Positions 9,612 to 18,447 of a stretch of 64,000 nucleotides of DNA are shown here, piece by piece. Position numbers and translations under genes: made by a program. Below the pieces are notes generated by a model. The model was not told where the DNA came from, made no database searches, and saw only the letters and a program-made list of their open reading frames with translations. The stretch is from an uncultured Acetatifactor sp. (GTDB lineage: Bacteria > Bacillota > Clostridia > Lachnospirales > Lachnospiraceae). Within the stretch, counting starts at the first letter, position 1. Every line of letters begins with the position of its first letter. Where the stretch lies: the NCBI GenBank assembly GCA_910587555.1, contig CAJULV010000018.1:7511-71510 (forward strand), given 5' to 3'.

Positions 9612-11624
9612 ATGAATAAAAACAATCCGATTGGTTCAGCCAATAATGCATCCAATGGTATCAAATCAGACCGGGACCTCATGCACACCGTACGCATGAA
9701 GTCCTCCCACCCCACAGGAATCACCGGCCGCCTGGCAGAAAATATCACCAAAAACTGGCTTATCGGCCTGCGGGAAACCAACCCCGGAATCCTGGATATG
9801 TTCCATGAGCGTGATCAGCTGCCCTACCGGGAGATGCTGCCCTGGCTGGGGGAATTTGCCGGAAAATATATCACGGGTGCTTACCATATCTACCGCCTCA
9901 CTCTGAACCCCGCCCTGTATGACTACATAATCTCCTTCATTGAGGAGCTGATGGAGTGCCAGGCAGAGGACGGATACCTGGGCGTGTTCAGTAGGGAATG
10001 CCGCCTCACCGGTTCTTTCTCCCAGAAGCCATATGAGGTGGAGGGTACCTGGGATGCCTGGAACCACTATCACATTCTGTACGGGCTGCTGCTGTGGTAT
10101 GGGGAAACAAAGGATGCCCGTTACCTGGCATGTGCGGAGAAAACCGCCGGCCTGTTCCTGGAGAAATTTTACTGCCCCGCCTCCGGCCGCAAAAGCCTGC
10201 TGGAGCTGCAGTCGGCAGAGACCAACCTGTCACCCATCCACGTCTTCGCCCTGCTCTACCGCCTTACCGGAAAGCAGTGCTATCTGGACTTTGCATTGGA
10301 AATCGAGAAGGATCTGGCCGATAAGCGCGCCGGAAATTACATTCACTGTGCCCTGAACGGGATAGAATATTATCAATGCCCCAAACCCCGCTGGGAAAGC
10401 CTGCATATCATCCTGGGCCTGGCAGAATTGTACCGGGCTGCGGGACACACCTCCCGTAAGGAGCCTTCCGATGCCATTTCCGATACAAGTTTGAGAAGTT
10501 TGTTCGATGCCCAGCCCGGCAAATCTGCCTGTATGGGACAGAATCCCCCTGCCCCGGCAGCCTGCGACACACAGGGCCAGCTCCCCGGGGCATATTACCT
10601 CCAGACGGCAGAGCAGATTTACCGCTCCATCCGGAAAACGGACGTCCACAATACAGGCGCCTTCTCCACGGACGAGCAGGCCATCGGCACGCCCTTCAAG
10701 AACGGCAATATCGAAACCTGCTGTGTCATTGCTTACAACGCTTTGGCCGTGGAGCTTTTCAAACTTACCGGGGCTGTGGATATCCTTGATTTCCTGGAGC
10801 TGGCTCATTACAATGCCTGCATGGGCGCCTGGTCTCCCACGGGGCGCTGGTCCACCTACCACACACCCATGGTCGGAGAGCGGCATGCCAATTTCCATGA
10901 CATCTCCTTCCAAAGCCGGGCCGGTTCCCCGGAGCTGAACTGCTGCTCCGTGAATGCCCCCAGGGCTGTGGGCATGCTCAGCGAATGGGCCGTTACCAGG
11001 ACGGAGACGGCACTTTGCATCAATGCCTATGAGGATGGGGAATTTGTGACAGAAGAAAATGTCCGTATTCGAATCAGCGGAGGATATCCCGCAAAGGATA
11101 CGGTAGAAATAGCAGTAGAAAATTATATAGGCGACCTTGCCTTGCGGATTCCGGGGTGGTCGGTTCATACATCCCTTGCAGCGGAAACCATATGGGGCCG
11201 CAGCACCCCGCAGGCAGCCGTATTTTCCCAGGATACCCGCGCCGTGCAGGAGACTGCCCCGCTCTCCCCCGACCCCCCGCCTGCAGTCGGCTCCTACTGC
11301 CGCCTGCACTGCAAGGGCAGCATTTTGATCCATATGCAACTGGACTTCACCACCCGGTATCTGGAAGGAAAGGAAGCCTATGAGGGATATGTCAGCATTT
11401 ACCGCGGTCCCATACTCTTCGGAACCGATATCAGCCTGGCAGGCGGACATGACCTGACAAAGCTTCCCGTGCTGAGCCGCAAGGAGCTTGAAAACGTCCC
11501 CTCCCTATCGGAACAGAATGAGGGAAGGATCCGCATCCCTCTTTCCTGCGGCATCACATTGGGCGACTTCTATCATCTGGGCCAGAGCGGCTGCCGTTAT
11601 ACTACCTGGCTGCAGGCTGAATAA
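9612..11624 (+). CDS. GH127 beta-L-arabinofuranosidase family protein
   Basis: A 670-residue protein of the GH127 (DUF1680) family, which releases beta-L-arabinofuranose from plant arabino-oligosaccharides. The known enzyme HypBA1 uses a zinc-bound Cys nucleophile with ligands Glu-X-Cys and Cys-Cys. Here Glu371-Thr-Cys373 in GNIETCC and Cys444-Cys445 in LNCCSVN match that pattern with similar spacing. There is no signal peptide, so it should act on imported sugars. Oddities are two hydrophilic, Pro/Ala/Ser-rich inserts, at about 10451-10595 and 11190-11285, that look like linkers. It ends the importer operon, giving the best clue to that importer's substrate (beta-arabinofuranosides), which is inference. 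Confidence 0.9.
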   Translation: MNKNNPIGSANNASNGIKSDRDLMHTVRMKSSHPTGITGRLAENITKNWLIGLRETNPGILDMFHERDQLPYREMLPWLGEFAGKYITGAYHIYRLTLNPALYDYIISFIEELMECQAEDGYLGVFSRECRLTGSFSQKPYEVEGTWDAWNHYHILYGLLLWYGETKDARYLACAEKTAGLFLEKFYCPASGRKSLLELQSAETNLSPIHVFALLYRLTGKQCYLDFALEIEKDLADKRAGNYIHCALNGIEYYQCPKPRWESLHIILGLAELYRAAGHTSRKEPSDAISDTSLRSLFDAQPGKSACMGQNPPAPAACDTQGQLPGAYYLQTAEQIYRSIRKTDVHNTGAFSTDEQAIGTPFKNGNIETCCVIAYNALAVELFKLTGAVDILDFLELAHYNACMGAWSPTGRWSTYHTPMVGERHANFHDISFQSRAGSPELNCCSVNAPRAVGMLSEWAVTRTETALCINAYEDGEFVTEENVRIRISGGYPAKDTVEIAVENYIGDLALRIPGWSVHTSLAAETIWGRSTPQAAVFSQDTRAVQETAPLSPDPPPAVGSYCRLHCKGSILIHMQLDFTTRYLEGKEAYEGYVSIYRGPILFGTDISLAGGHDLTKLPVLSRKELENVPSLSEQNEGRIRIPLSCGITLGDFYHLGQSGCRYTTWLQAE

Positions 11625-11641
11625 GGATGCCTCCGCACCAT

Positions 11642-11830
11642 TTATTCAAATGTCGGAACACGATACTGGACATCGCAGAGTTCATCTAAATCCGTCTGAT
11701 TATGCGATGTTATCAGTATCGTTTTCTCCTCGTCCCTAAGCTGCCTGATGAACTGATATAAATACTGGCAGGATGACTCATCCAGTGCGTTAAACGGCTC
11801 ATCCAAAATAACAATTTCCTGTCCTTCCAT
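11642..11830 (-). pseudogene. ABC transporter ATPase fragment (C-terminal part)
   Basis: The reading frame keeps only the end of an ABC ATPase: Walker B with D loop (IVILDEPFNALDE) and the H-loop region ILITSHNQTDLDELCD. Walker A, Q loop and signature are absent. It breaks off at about 11833, where an unrelated remnant on the opposite strand begins. It is therefore a truncated remnant, not a functional gene. Confidence 0.75.
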
Positions 11831-12163
11831 TTACCGCAGTTGCGGAAGGGGCGGACACCCTCAGCCTTGTGTTTGATGACGGCGATACGCTGAGCGTGCT
11901 GCAATACGGTATGGTTGGCGACGGACTCTATGGGCTGGCGGTTACGGCAGGCGTCAGTACGATGGCGGTTTCCCAGGAGCGACGGAACGAGGATACCTGG
12001 ACCTTCCGGGATGTGATGGCAATTATGGGAACCGCTATCTCTTGAAGGCGTGAGCAGTATAATCATGGAAGAAGCCATGGCGTATTTCAGCGGAAATAAA
12101 GAGACGAAAAAAGCCGCGTCCGTGATTCAGAACAGAGTACAGCTCTATCTGAACGAGATGTAA
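11831..12163 (+). pseudogene. Decayed remnants including an extracellular solute-binding protein C-terminus
   Basis: From 12050 to 12163 one frame reads IIMEEAMAYFSGNKE then IQNRVQLYLNEM and a stop. This closely matches the usual last helix of large sugar-binding proteins (EEA..FFSG..IQ.RV..Y..E). From 11831 to 12045 another frame is open without a start and ends in TAIS; I cannot assign it. The frame change and missing N-terminus indicate a broken gene, left next to the ATPase fragment. Confidence 0.6.
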
Positions 12164-12210
12164 GGCCCTGCCGGTGTATCCCTGATTATCGGAAAAATCA
12201 TGGGAAACAA

Positions 12211-12239
12211 TTGACAAACCCTCCAATATCCCTTATAGT
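12211..12239 (+). promoter_or_regulatory. Sigma-A type promoter of the pot operon
   Basis: A perfect TTGACA (12211-12216), a 17-base spacer and TATAGT (12234-12239). Transcription would start near 12246, about 275 bases before the potA start, leaving a long untranslated leader. Confidence 0.75.
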
Positions 12240-12241
12240 AA

Positions 12242-12520
12242 GGAAGTGTCGTCGACAATTCTCGCGAATGTCATCGGCACTTCCTATTATTATTGCGTCT
12301 GCATCTGAAAAAGGTTAGCTTAACGGAGGTAAGCCAGCCATAAAAGCGGCACGGTTTCTTTGCCACGGTCCTTTTCAAGCTGTCCGGGACAGCGGGGAAT
12401 AACACACCGTCCTTTGCGGGAGGCAATCAACATAAAAACCGGGCCGGGTTATGTGTGAATAACATAGACACGCAGCTAAATTCGGCGTCTGCGCACGCCG
12501 CCGCAAAGGAGATGCATCCA
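12242..12520 (+). promoter_or_regulatory. Long structured leader of the pot operon
   Basis: About 275 bases without a convincing gene lie between the promoter and potA. A hairpin joins GGAAGTG (12242-12248) with CACTTCC (12278-12284) around a partly paired interior. A second perfect hairpin GCTGTC-CGG-GACAGC follows near 12380-12394. There is no run of T after either. I did not recognise a known riboswitch class. Length and structure suggest cis-regulation of polyamine uptake; this is inference. Confidence 0.4.
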
Positions 12521-13726
12521 TTGAAAAATACGATTATTTCACTGAAAGACATTACCGTTTCCTATGATGGGGAGCAGGTTCTGGGCGGTTTCAATCTGGA
12601 CATACACGACGGGGAATTCGTCACGCTGCTCGGGCCTTCCGGCTGCGGCAAGACCACCGCGCTCCGCACCATTGCCGGCTTTATCAAACCGGATAAGGGG
12701 GATGTCTTTTTTTATGAGAAAAACATTACGAACCTTCCGCCCCACAAGCGGGAGGTCAACACCATCTTCCAAAAGTATGCCCTGTTTCCCCATCTGAATG
12801 TATATGAGAATATAGCATTCGGCATGCGCCTGAAGAACCGCAGCGAGAAGGAAATCAAACGCACCGTGCATGATATGCTTGCGAAGGTGAACCTCACCGG
12901 ATACGCCCACCGGGGCATCGGCCAGCTCTCCGGCGGCCAGCAGCAGCGGGTAGCCATAGCCCGTGCCCTGGCAAACGCGCCGAAAGTCCTGCTGCTGGAC
13001 GAGCCTTTGGGTGCGCTGGATTTGAAGCTGCGCAAGGACATGCAGGTGGAGCTGAAAAAGCTGCAGCAGGAAACCGGCATTACCTTTGTGTTCGTCACCC
13101 ACGACCAGGAGGAAGCCCTGTCCATGTCCGATACCGTGGTGGTAATGGACGGGGGCGTGATACAGCAGATCGGTACTCCCACCGATATCTACAACGAGCC
13201 GGAAAATGCCTTTGTGGCCGATTTCATCGGGGAATCCAACATACTGGACGGTGTGATGCTGGAAGACTATTCCGTAAAGTTCGCCGGGCATGTTTTCCGC
13301 TGCCTGGACAGCGGATTCGGTAAAAATACACCCGTGGACGTGGTAATACGTCCAGAGGATATCAAAGTTGTGGAACCGAATTCCACTTTGATTACAGGAG
13401 ATGTTACATCCGTCACCTTCAAGGGTGTACACTACGAAATCATTGTGGATGTGGGCGGCTTCAAGTGGATGATACAGTCCACGGAATGCCGGGAGGCAGG
13501 GGACCGCATAGGCCTGTCCCTCACCCCCAACGATATCCATGTCATGCACAAATCCCAGTACTCCGGCAGGTTCGGCGACTACAGCACCTTCAGCGACGAG
13601 ATGGGGGAGGATATCATTGCATCGGATGAGGCTGCACTGGCGGAGGCAGCTCCCGCAGGCGATGCCGCGGGCAGGAAAAACGCTTCTCCGGACGCTTCAT
13701 CGGAAGACGGAGGGCAGAACGGATGA
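12521..13726 (+). CDS. potA: Spermidine/putrescine ABC transporter ATPase
   Basis: A 401-residue ATPase energising polyamine import. Walker A is [10 protein letters not shown], the signature [15 protein letters not shown], Walker [12 protein letters not shown] and the H loop VTHDQEEAL; a TOBE-type C-terminal domain follows. I chose the TTG at 12521 because AAAGGAG lies 9 bases upstream and the protein then begins 30-odd residues before Walker A, as PotA proteins do. A GTG at 12455 is in frame but has no ribosome site. The last 40 residues are an Ala/Asp/Glu-rich tail not typical of the family. The stop overlaps the potB start (ATGA), so the operon is translationally coupled. Confidence 0.93.
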   Translation: MKNTIISLKDITVSYDGEQVLGGFNLDIHDGEFVTLLGPSGCGKTTALRTIAGFIKPDKGDVFFYEKNITNLPPHKREVNTIFQKYALFPHLNVYENIAFGMRLKNRSEKEIKRTVHDMLAKVNLTGYAHRGIGQLSGGQQQRVAIARALANAPKVLLLDEPLGALDLKLRKDMQVELKKLQQETGITFVFVTHDQEEALSMSDTVVVMDGGVIQQIGTPTDIYNEPENAFVADFIGESNILDGVMLEDYSVKFAGHVFRCLDSGFGKNTPVDVVIRPEDIKVVEPNSTLITGDVTSVTFKGVHYEIIVDVGGFKWMIQSTECREAGDRIGLSLTPNDIHVMHKSQYSGRFGDYSTFSDEMGEDIIASDEAALAEAAPAGDAAGRKNASPDASSEDGGQNG

Positions 13727-14547
13727 AATCAAATTCCAAGCTCCTCTCCGCCCCTTACACCGTCTGGATGACGATTTTTATTATACTTCCCATGCTGTTG
13801 GTGGGCTATTTCGCATTTACGGATAAATCCGGCAGCTTTACCCTGGAAAATATGCTAAGCGTAGGCCAATACTCCAATGTATTCCTGCGCTCCATCTGGC
13901 TGGGCGCGGTGGCCACCGCCATTTCCCTGGCGCTGGGATACCCCCTGGCCTACATCATAGCGAAAATGAATGCCGGGCGCCAGAATGTAATGATCATGCT
14001 GGTCATGCTTCCCATGTGGATGAATTTCCTGCTGCGCACCTACGCATGGATGACCCTGCTGGAAGACAACGGTCTGATCAACTCGGTCCTGGCCGCCGTC
14101 GGGCTGCCCCGGATACATATGATCAACACTGCGGGCGCCGTGGTGCTGGGCATGGTTTACAACTATATCCCCTATATGATTCTGCCCCTGTACTCGGTGC
14201 TGACGAAAATAGACCAGAGCGTTATTGAGGCGGCGCAGGATCTGGGCGCAAACAGCAGAGCGGTATTCCTGAAGGTAGTGGTACCCTTAAGCATGCCCGG
14301 CATCATATCCGGGATTACCATGGTATTCGTTCCCGCCGTCAGCACCTTTATCATCTCGAAAATGCTGGGAGGCGGCGGGAACCTGCTTATCGGCGACCTC
14401 ATCGACATGCAGTTTCTGGGCAGCGCCTACAATCCAAATCTGGGTTCTGCCGTGTCCCTGGTGCTGATGGTGATTATCCTGATCTGCATGGGCATTATGA
14501 ACCAGTTTGACGACGGCGAGGAAGCCGGGGGAGGTATGCTTATATGA
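13723..14547 (+). CDS. potB: Spermidine/putrescine ABC transporter permease PotB
   Basis: A 274-residue permease with six membrane segments. The EAA loop is [27 protein letters not shown]. It overlaps potA by four bases and potC by four bases (ATGA both times). It forms the transmembrane channel with PotC. Confidence 0.94.
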   Translation: MKSNSKLLSAPYTVWMTIFIILPMLLVGYFAFTDKSGSFTLENMLSVGQYSNVFLRSIWLGAVATAISLALGYPLAYIIAKMNAGRQNVMIMLVMLPMWMNFLLRTYAWMTLLEDNGLINSVLAAVGLPRIHMINTAGAVVLGMVYNYIPYMILPLYSVLTKIDQSVIEAAQDLGANSRAVFLKVVVPLSMPGIISGITMVFVPAVSTFIISKMLGGGGNLLIGDLIDMQFLGSAYNPNLGSAVSLVLMVIILICMGIMNQFDDGEEAGGGMLI

Positions 14548-15371
14548 AAAAGACAGGTGCGCGTATTTACACCTTTCTCATTTTCCTGTTTTTATATGCC
14601 CCCATTCTGGTGCTGATCGTGTTCTCCTTTAACGGCTCGGAGACTGCCAGCCGCACGGTGTGGGGCGGCTTTTCCCTGCGCTGGTATCAAAAGCTGTTTG
14701 AGGACAGGCTGATACTGGAAGCCCTGCGCAATACGCTGTTCATCGCGGCGGTATCTGCAGCGGCGTCCACGGTACTCGGCACCATGGCGGCAATCGGCAT
14801 CAACTCCCTGAAACGCCTGCCCAGGCGCATTATGATGAATATCACCAACTTTCCCATGGTCAATCCCGAGATTGTCACAGGCGTATCGCTTATGCTGCTG
14901 TTCGTATCCGCCGTCCGGCTGTTCGGCGGCAGGAGCCTGGGGATGGGTTCCCTGGTTGCCGCCCATATCACCTTCTGCCTGCCCTATGTAATCCTGTCGG
15001 TATTGCCCAAGCTGCGACAGCTGGACCCGAACCTCTATGAAGCGGCTCAGGACCTGGGCTGCCCGCCGGTAAAGGCCTTCTTCAAGGTGGTTCTTCCGGA
15101 AATTATGCCCGGGATAGTAACCGGAATGATTATGGCGTTTACCCTTTCCATTGATGATTTTGTGATAAGCTACTTTACCAGCGGTACCACCCAGACGCTG
15201 CCCATTTACATCTACTCCATGACCCGGAAGCGAATCAGCCCTGAGATTAATGCATTATCCACCGTGCTGTTCGCAGTCATCATGGTACTGCTTATCGTTA
15301 TCAATGTCCGCAGCTTTCAGGACAGGGGCGGCCGTCAAAAAGCGGAGCATCCGGAAATCGTACAGAAATAG
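14544..15371 (+). CDS. potC: Spermidine/putrescine ABC transporter permease PotC
   Basis: A 275-residue permease with six membrane segments and the EAA loop LYEAAQDLGCPPVKAFFKVVLPEIMPG. Its start overlaps the potB stop. The C-terminal 20 residues are basic and hydrophilic. It is the second half of the polyamine channel. Confidence 0.94.
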   Translation: MKKTGARIYTFLIFLFLYAPILVLIVFSFNGSETASRTVWGGFSLRWYQKLFEDRLILEALRNTLFIAAVSAAASTVLGTMAAIGINSLKRLPRRIMMNITNFPMVNPEIVTGVSLMLLFVSAVRLFGGRSLGMGSLVAAHITFCLPYVILSVLPKLRQLDPNLYEAAQDLGCPPVKAFFKVVLPEIMPGIVTGMIMAFTLSIDDFVISYFTSGTTQTLPIYIYSMTRKRISPEINALSTVLFAVIMVLLIVINVRSFQDRGGRQKAEHPEIVQK

Positions 15372-15458
15372 CCCGGGAATTGTATTGTCTGAAAGCTTCG
15401 TGCAGTGAGCGCAACGGGATAGCGCTCCGGACACAAAGCCGAAAAATGAGGGTTACCT

Positions 15459-16667
15459 ATGAAAAAAAGAACAAAAAAGTATCATGCCCTGCATATGGCG
15501 CTCTATACGGCGCTCTGCCCGGTGTTGACCATATTGGCTCCGGCACAGACAGCCATGGCCGAAGCCGCTCCGAACAAAGGTGTCACCATAAATGTCTACA
15601 ATTGGGGGGAATATATCGCCAACGGTACGGACGATTCCCTGGATATCAACGAGGAGTTCACCCGCCGCACGGGAATCCAGGTCAACTATACCACCTTTGA
15701 CAGCAACGAGGCGCTGTATTCCAAGCTGGCCGGAGGCGGTGCCGACTATGACGTGATTATCCCTTCGGACTATATGGTGTCCAGGCTCATCAGCGAGAAC
15801 ATGCTGGCAGAGCTGGATTTTTCCAATATTCCCAATTTTGAGTACATTGATGAACGGTTTCGCGATCCGGATTATGACCCGGGCAGCCGCTACTCGGTGC
15901 CTTATACCTGGGGCGTGGTGGGATTATTTTACAATACAGATTATATCAAAGAAGACATCACCAGCTGGTCTGCCCTGTGGGATGACCGCTATGCGGGAAA
16001 GATACTGATGTTCGACAATCCCAGGGATTCCTTTGCCATCGCCCAGTTCCTGCTGGGGCAGTCGCTGAATACTGCCGATGAAAGCGACTGGGCGGAGGCG
16101 GCAGCGCTTCTGAAGCAGCAAAAGCCCCTGGTCCAGGCCTATGTAATGGACCGGATTTTTGACAAAATGGAAAGCGAAGAAGCCTGGATTGCCCCATACT
16201 ATGCCGGAGACGCGGCGATTCTGGTTGACAACAGCGACAATATCCGGTTTGTGGTTCCGGAGGAGGGCACCAACTTCTTCGTGGATGCCATGTGCATCCC
16301 CATTACCTCCAGCCACAAGGCAGAGGCGGAAGCGTACATCAACTTCCTCTGCAGCCCGGAAATCGCCGGCGCCAACATGGATTATGTAGGCTACTCCACC
16401 CCGGAAAGCGCCGCCAAGGCATATATCTCCGCGGAGATGGTGGAAAGCTCCATCTATTACCCGGATGAGGAGACCCTGAAGCGCACGCAGATATTCGTCA
16501 ACCTGCCGGAGGAGACCGCAAAGCTGGTGGACAGCCTTTGGGCAGAAGCGAAAATGGGCGGTCCCGGGGAATCTGCCGTGCTGATTGCAATTATCCTGGG
16601 CTTCCTGGGTTTATATATCGCCATTCTGATTTACAAGCGCCGGAAGCGCAGACGGGAACTTGCCTAA
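15459..16667 (+). CDS. potD: Spermidine/putrescine-binding protein PotD with a C-terminal membrane anchor
   Basis: A 402-residue polyamine-binding protein. A Sec signal peptide (basic start, hydrophobic 12-32, likely cleavage after TAMA/AEA) precedes the typical PotD opening INVYNWGEYIANG. There is no lipobox cysteine. Instead residues about 371-391 (SAVLIAIILGFLGLYIAIL) form a membrane segment, followed by a basic tail YKRRKRRRELA. So the protein is probably held at the outer face by its C-terminus rather than by a lipid. GAGGG lies about 8 bases before the ATG. It closes the potABCD operon; a perfect terminator begins at its stop codon. Confidence 0.92.
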   Translation: MKKRTKKYHALHMALYTALCPVLTILAPAQTAMAEAAPNKGVTINVYNWGEYIANGTDDSLDINEEFTRRTGIQVNYTTFDSNEALYSKLAGGGADYDVIIPSDYMVSRLISENMLAELDFSNIPNFEYIDERFRDPDYDPGSRYSVPYTWGVVGLFYNTDYIKEDITSWSALWDDRYAGKILMFDNPRDSFAIAQFLLGQSLNTADESDWAEAAALLKQQKPLVQAYVMDRIFDKMESEEAWIAPYYAGDAAILVDNSDNIRFVVPEEGTNFFVDAMCIPITSSHKAEAEAYINFLCSPEIAGANMDYVGYSTPESAAKAYISAEMVESSIYYPDEETLKRTQIFVNLPEETAKLVDSLWAEAKMGGPGESAVLIAIILGFLGLYIAILIYKRRKRRRELA

Positions 16668-16705
16668 AAGAATGGGGGCTGTCGCAGTGACAGCCCCCAT
16701 TCTTT
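16667..16705. terminator. Bidirectional terminator between potD and the convergent block
   Basis: A perfect 17-base-pair inverted repeat AAAGAATGGGGGCTGTC / GACAGCCCCCATTCTTT with a 5-base loop. A-rich and T-rich arms allow termination in both directions, serving potD and the minus-strand genes that end here. Confidence 0.9.
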
Positions 16706-16722
16706 GAACATCAAAGTATGCG

Positions 16723-16983
16723 TTACGGCACCCATGTAGGCTTCTGGTCCTTATGGGTAAAATTCTGAAGCCTGGACTCAAAATCAGCCAGACGCCTTTC
16801 ATAGTACGCCTTCTGCTTCCCCGACAGTTTTCCTTCCTCCAGAAGCGTGCCGAGCAGTGTTTCAAATTCTTTCAGGTTCAGCTGCGCCGCGTCCTTATAG
16901 TTGTTCTCGAAATTCATCTGAATCCGTTCCAGCTTCTCGTCAAGCCGTTTCGCAGCCGCCGCTTTTCTTCCAAACAATGCCAT
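16723..16983 (-). CDS. Small conserved-looking protein of unknown function
   Basis: An 86-residue, charged and mostly helical protein (KRLDEKLERIQMNFENN...). No membrane segment or known motif is evident. It lies 8 bases after ctpA on the same strand and ends just before the shared terminator, so it is the last gene of the division/peptidase block. Its heptad-like spacing of Leu, Ile and Phe suggests a short coiled coil. Function unknown. Confidence 0.7.
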   Translation of the reverse strand: MALFGRKAAAAKRLDEKLERIQMNFENNYKDAAQLNLKEFETLLGTLLEEGKLSGKQKAYYERRLADFESRLQNFTHKDQKPTWVP

Positions 16984-16991
16984 GGCTTCCT

Positions 16992-18368
16992 CTACCTCAT
17001 TTTCTCACGCAGCACTTCCTTCGCTTTCTCCAGCTGATTGTCGATACGCTCCTCCCTGCCGTAGTAGGCTTCGCCGTCAAACTCACATATCACATCCGGC
17101 TCTATGCCGATACCGTGGATATTATTGCCGTTGGGCGTATAATACGCGCTGATGGTAATCTTCGCCGCCGAGCCGTCACGGAACGGGATAATCTGCTGTA
17201 CAATGCCTTTTCCGAAGGTAGTGGTACCCACCAGTGTTCCCAGCTTGTAGTCTTTGATGGCACCTGCCATAATCTCCGCCGCACTGGCCGAATTCATGTC
17301 AATCAATACCACCAGCGGCACATCCAGCTCCTTTGTGCCGTCGCAGGTATACTCGGATCTCTTGCCGTTTTTATCTTCCGTATATACGATCATACCTTCG
17401 GGAAGAATCATTTTTGCCATTTCTACCACAGCATTCAGGCTCCCGCCGGGATTTGCCCGCAGGTCCATAATCATCCCCTTCATGCCGTCACGCCTTGCCG
17501 ATATAAGCGCCTGCTCAAACTGGGTAATGGATATTTCATCGAATTCCGTCAGCTGGATATAAGCCATGTTGTCTTCCATCATGGTATACTCTACCGTGGG
17601 TGTCTCCACCTGCCTGCGGGTGACGCTCACTTCCAGATAGTCCGACGCGCCCTCTCTGATAATGGTAAGCATCACATCCGTATTCTCGGGTCCCTTGATC
17701 ATGGAAACCACTTCCGTCAGGGTCATCCCATAGGTTGAAACCCCGTCTACCTCATAGATCAGGTCGTTGGCCCGCAAACCGGACTCTTCGGAAGGTGCAC
17801 CGGCAATGGTGCCGCTGATCTTGGGAAGCCTGGTGGTTTCATCCAGCCCGATATAGGCACCGATCCCGTAATATATTCCCTGGGTCTGCTCCATCAGCGC
17901 ATTCAGTTCCTCGGCGGAATAATACTCGGAATAGGGATCCCCGAGGGCACTCAGCATCCCTTTGTATATGCCGTCCCGAATCTCCTCGTCCTCCACATCA
18001 TGCAGATAAAAGTACTGGTCAATTGTCTTCTCCAGCATCTGCATCTTGCTCAATGTGGACGAATCAATGGCAGAATTTTCGTCCAGTTCCACTCCCTCCT
18101 CTGCCGCCAGCTTCCCCGACTCCACTATGTTCTGGACATAGATTCCCAGGTAGCAGATCCCCAGCACCAGAAGCGCTCCGGCAATGCCTGTGACCAGGCC
18201 TCCGAAAAACAGGCCTTTTCCGCTTCCTTTTTCCGCCTTCGGGGGCCTTTCCGGCGGTACCGGATTCCAGGCCGGCTGGGGCGCGGGGTTAAAATTTTGC
18301 GGCGGAGTACTGCGCTTCTCCGGCGCCGTACCGCTCAGATTGTCAAAATATCCGTTGTTTTCGTCCAT
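16992..18368 (-). CDS. ctpA: C-terminal processing peptidase, S41 family
   Basis: A 458-residue membrane-anchored serine protease. A Pro-rich cytoplasmic N-terminus (about 1-45) leads to a membrane segment (LFFGGLVTGIAGALLVLGI). A PDZ domain (about 160-240) and the S41 catalytic domain follow. The catalytic Ser lies in DMNSASAAE and the Lys in TTTFGKG. It cleaves C-termini of exported proteins. It follows the M23 hydrolase gene and probably shares its transcript. Confidence 0.93.
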   Translation of the reverse strand: MDENNGYFDNLSGTAPEKRSTPPQNFNPAPQPAWNPVPPERPPKAEKGSGKGLFFGGLVTGIAGALLVLGICYLGIYVQNIVESGKLAAEEGVELDENSAIDSSTLSKMQMLEKTIDQYFYLHDVEDEEIRDGIYKGMLSALGDPYSEYYSAEELNALMEQTQGIYYGIGAYIGLDETTRLPKISGTIAGAPSEESGLRANDLIYEVDGVSTYGMTLTEVVSMIKGPENTDVMLTIIREGASDYLEVSVTRRQVETPTVEYTMMEDNMAYIQLTEFDEISITQFEQALISARRDGMKGMIMDLRANPGGSLNAVVEMAKMILPEGMIVYTEDKNGKRSEYTCDGTKELDVPLVVLIDMNSASAAEIMAGAIKDYKLGTLVGTTTFGKGIVQQIIPFRDGSAAKITISAYYTPNGNNIHGIGIEPDVICEFDGEAYYGREERIDNQLEKAKEVLREKMR

Positions 18369-18447
18369 AATTCCTCCTAATTAAGTCGCTGCGCCGCGGC
18401 ATGAAAGGACACCAAAGGGTATGGCCTCCTGGTCTCCTGCAATGACT

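Noticed and set aside
12242..12520. Known riboswitch classes (guanidine, TPP, SAM, cobalamin, T-box, c-di-GMP) in the pot leader
   Set aside because: I compared the key conserved segments from memory and found no convincing match; only generic hairpins are supported.
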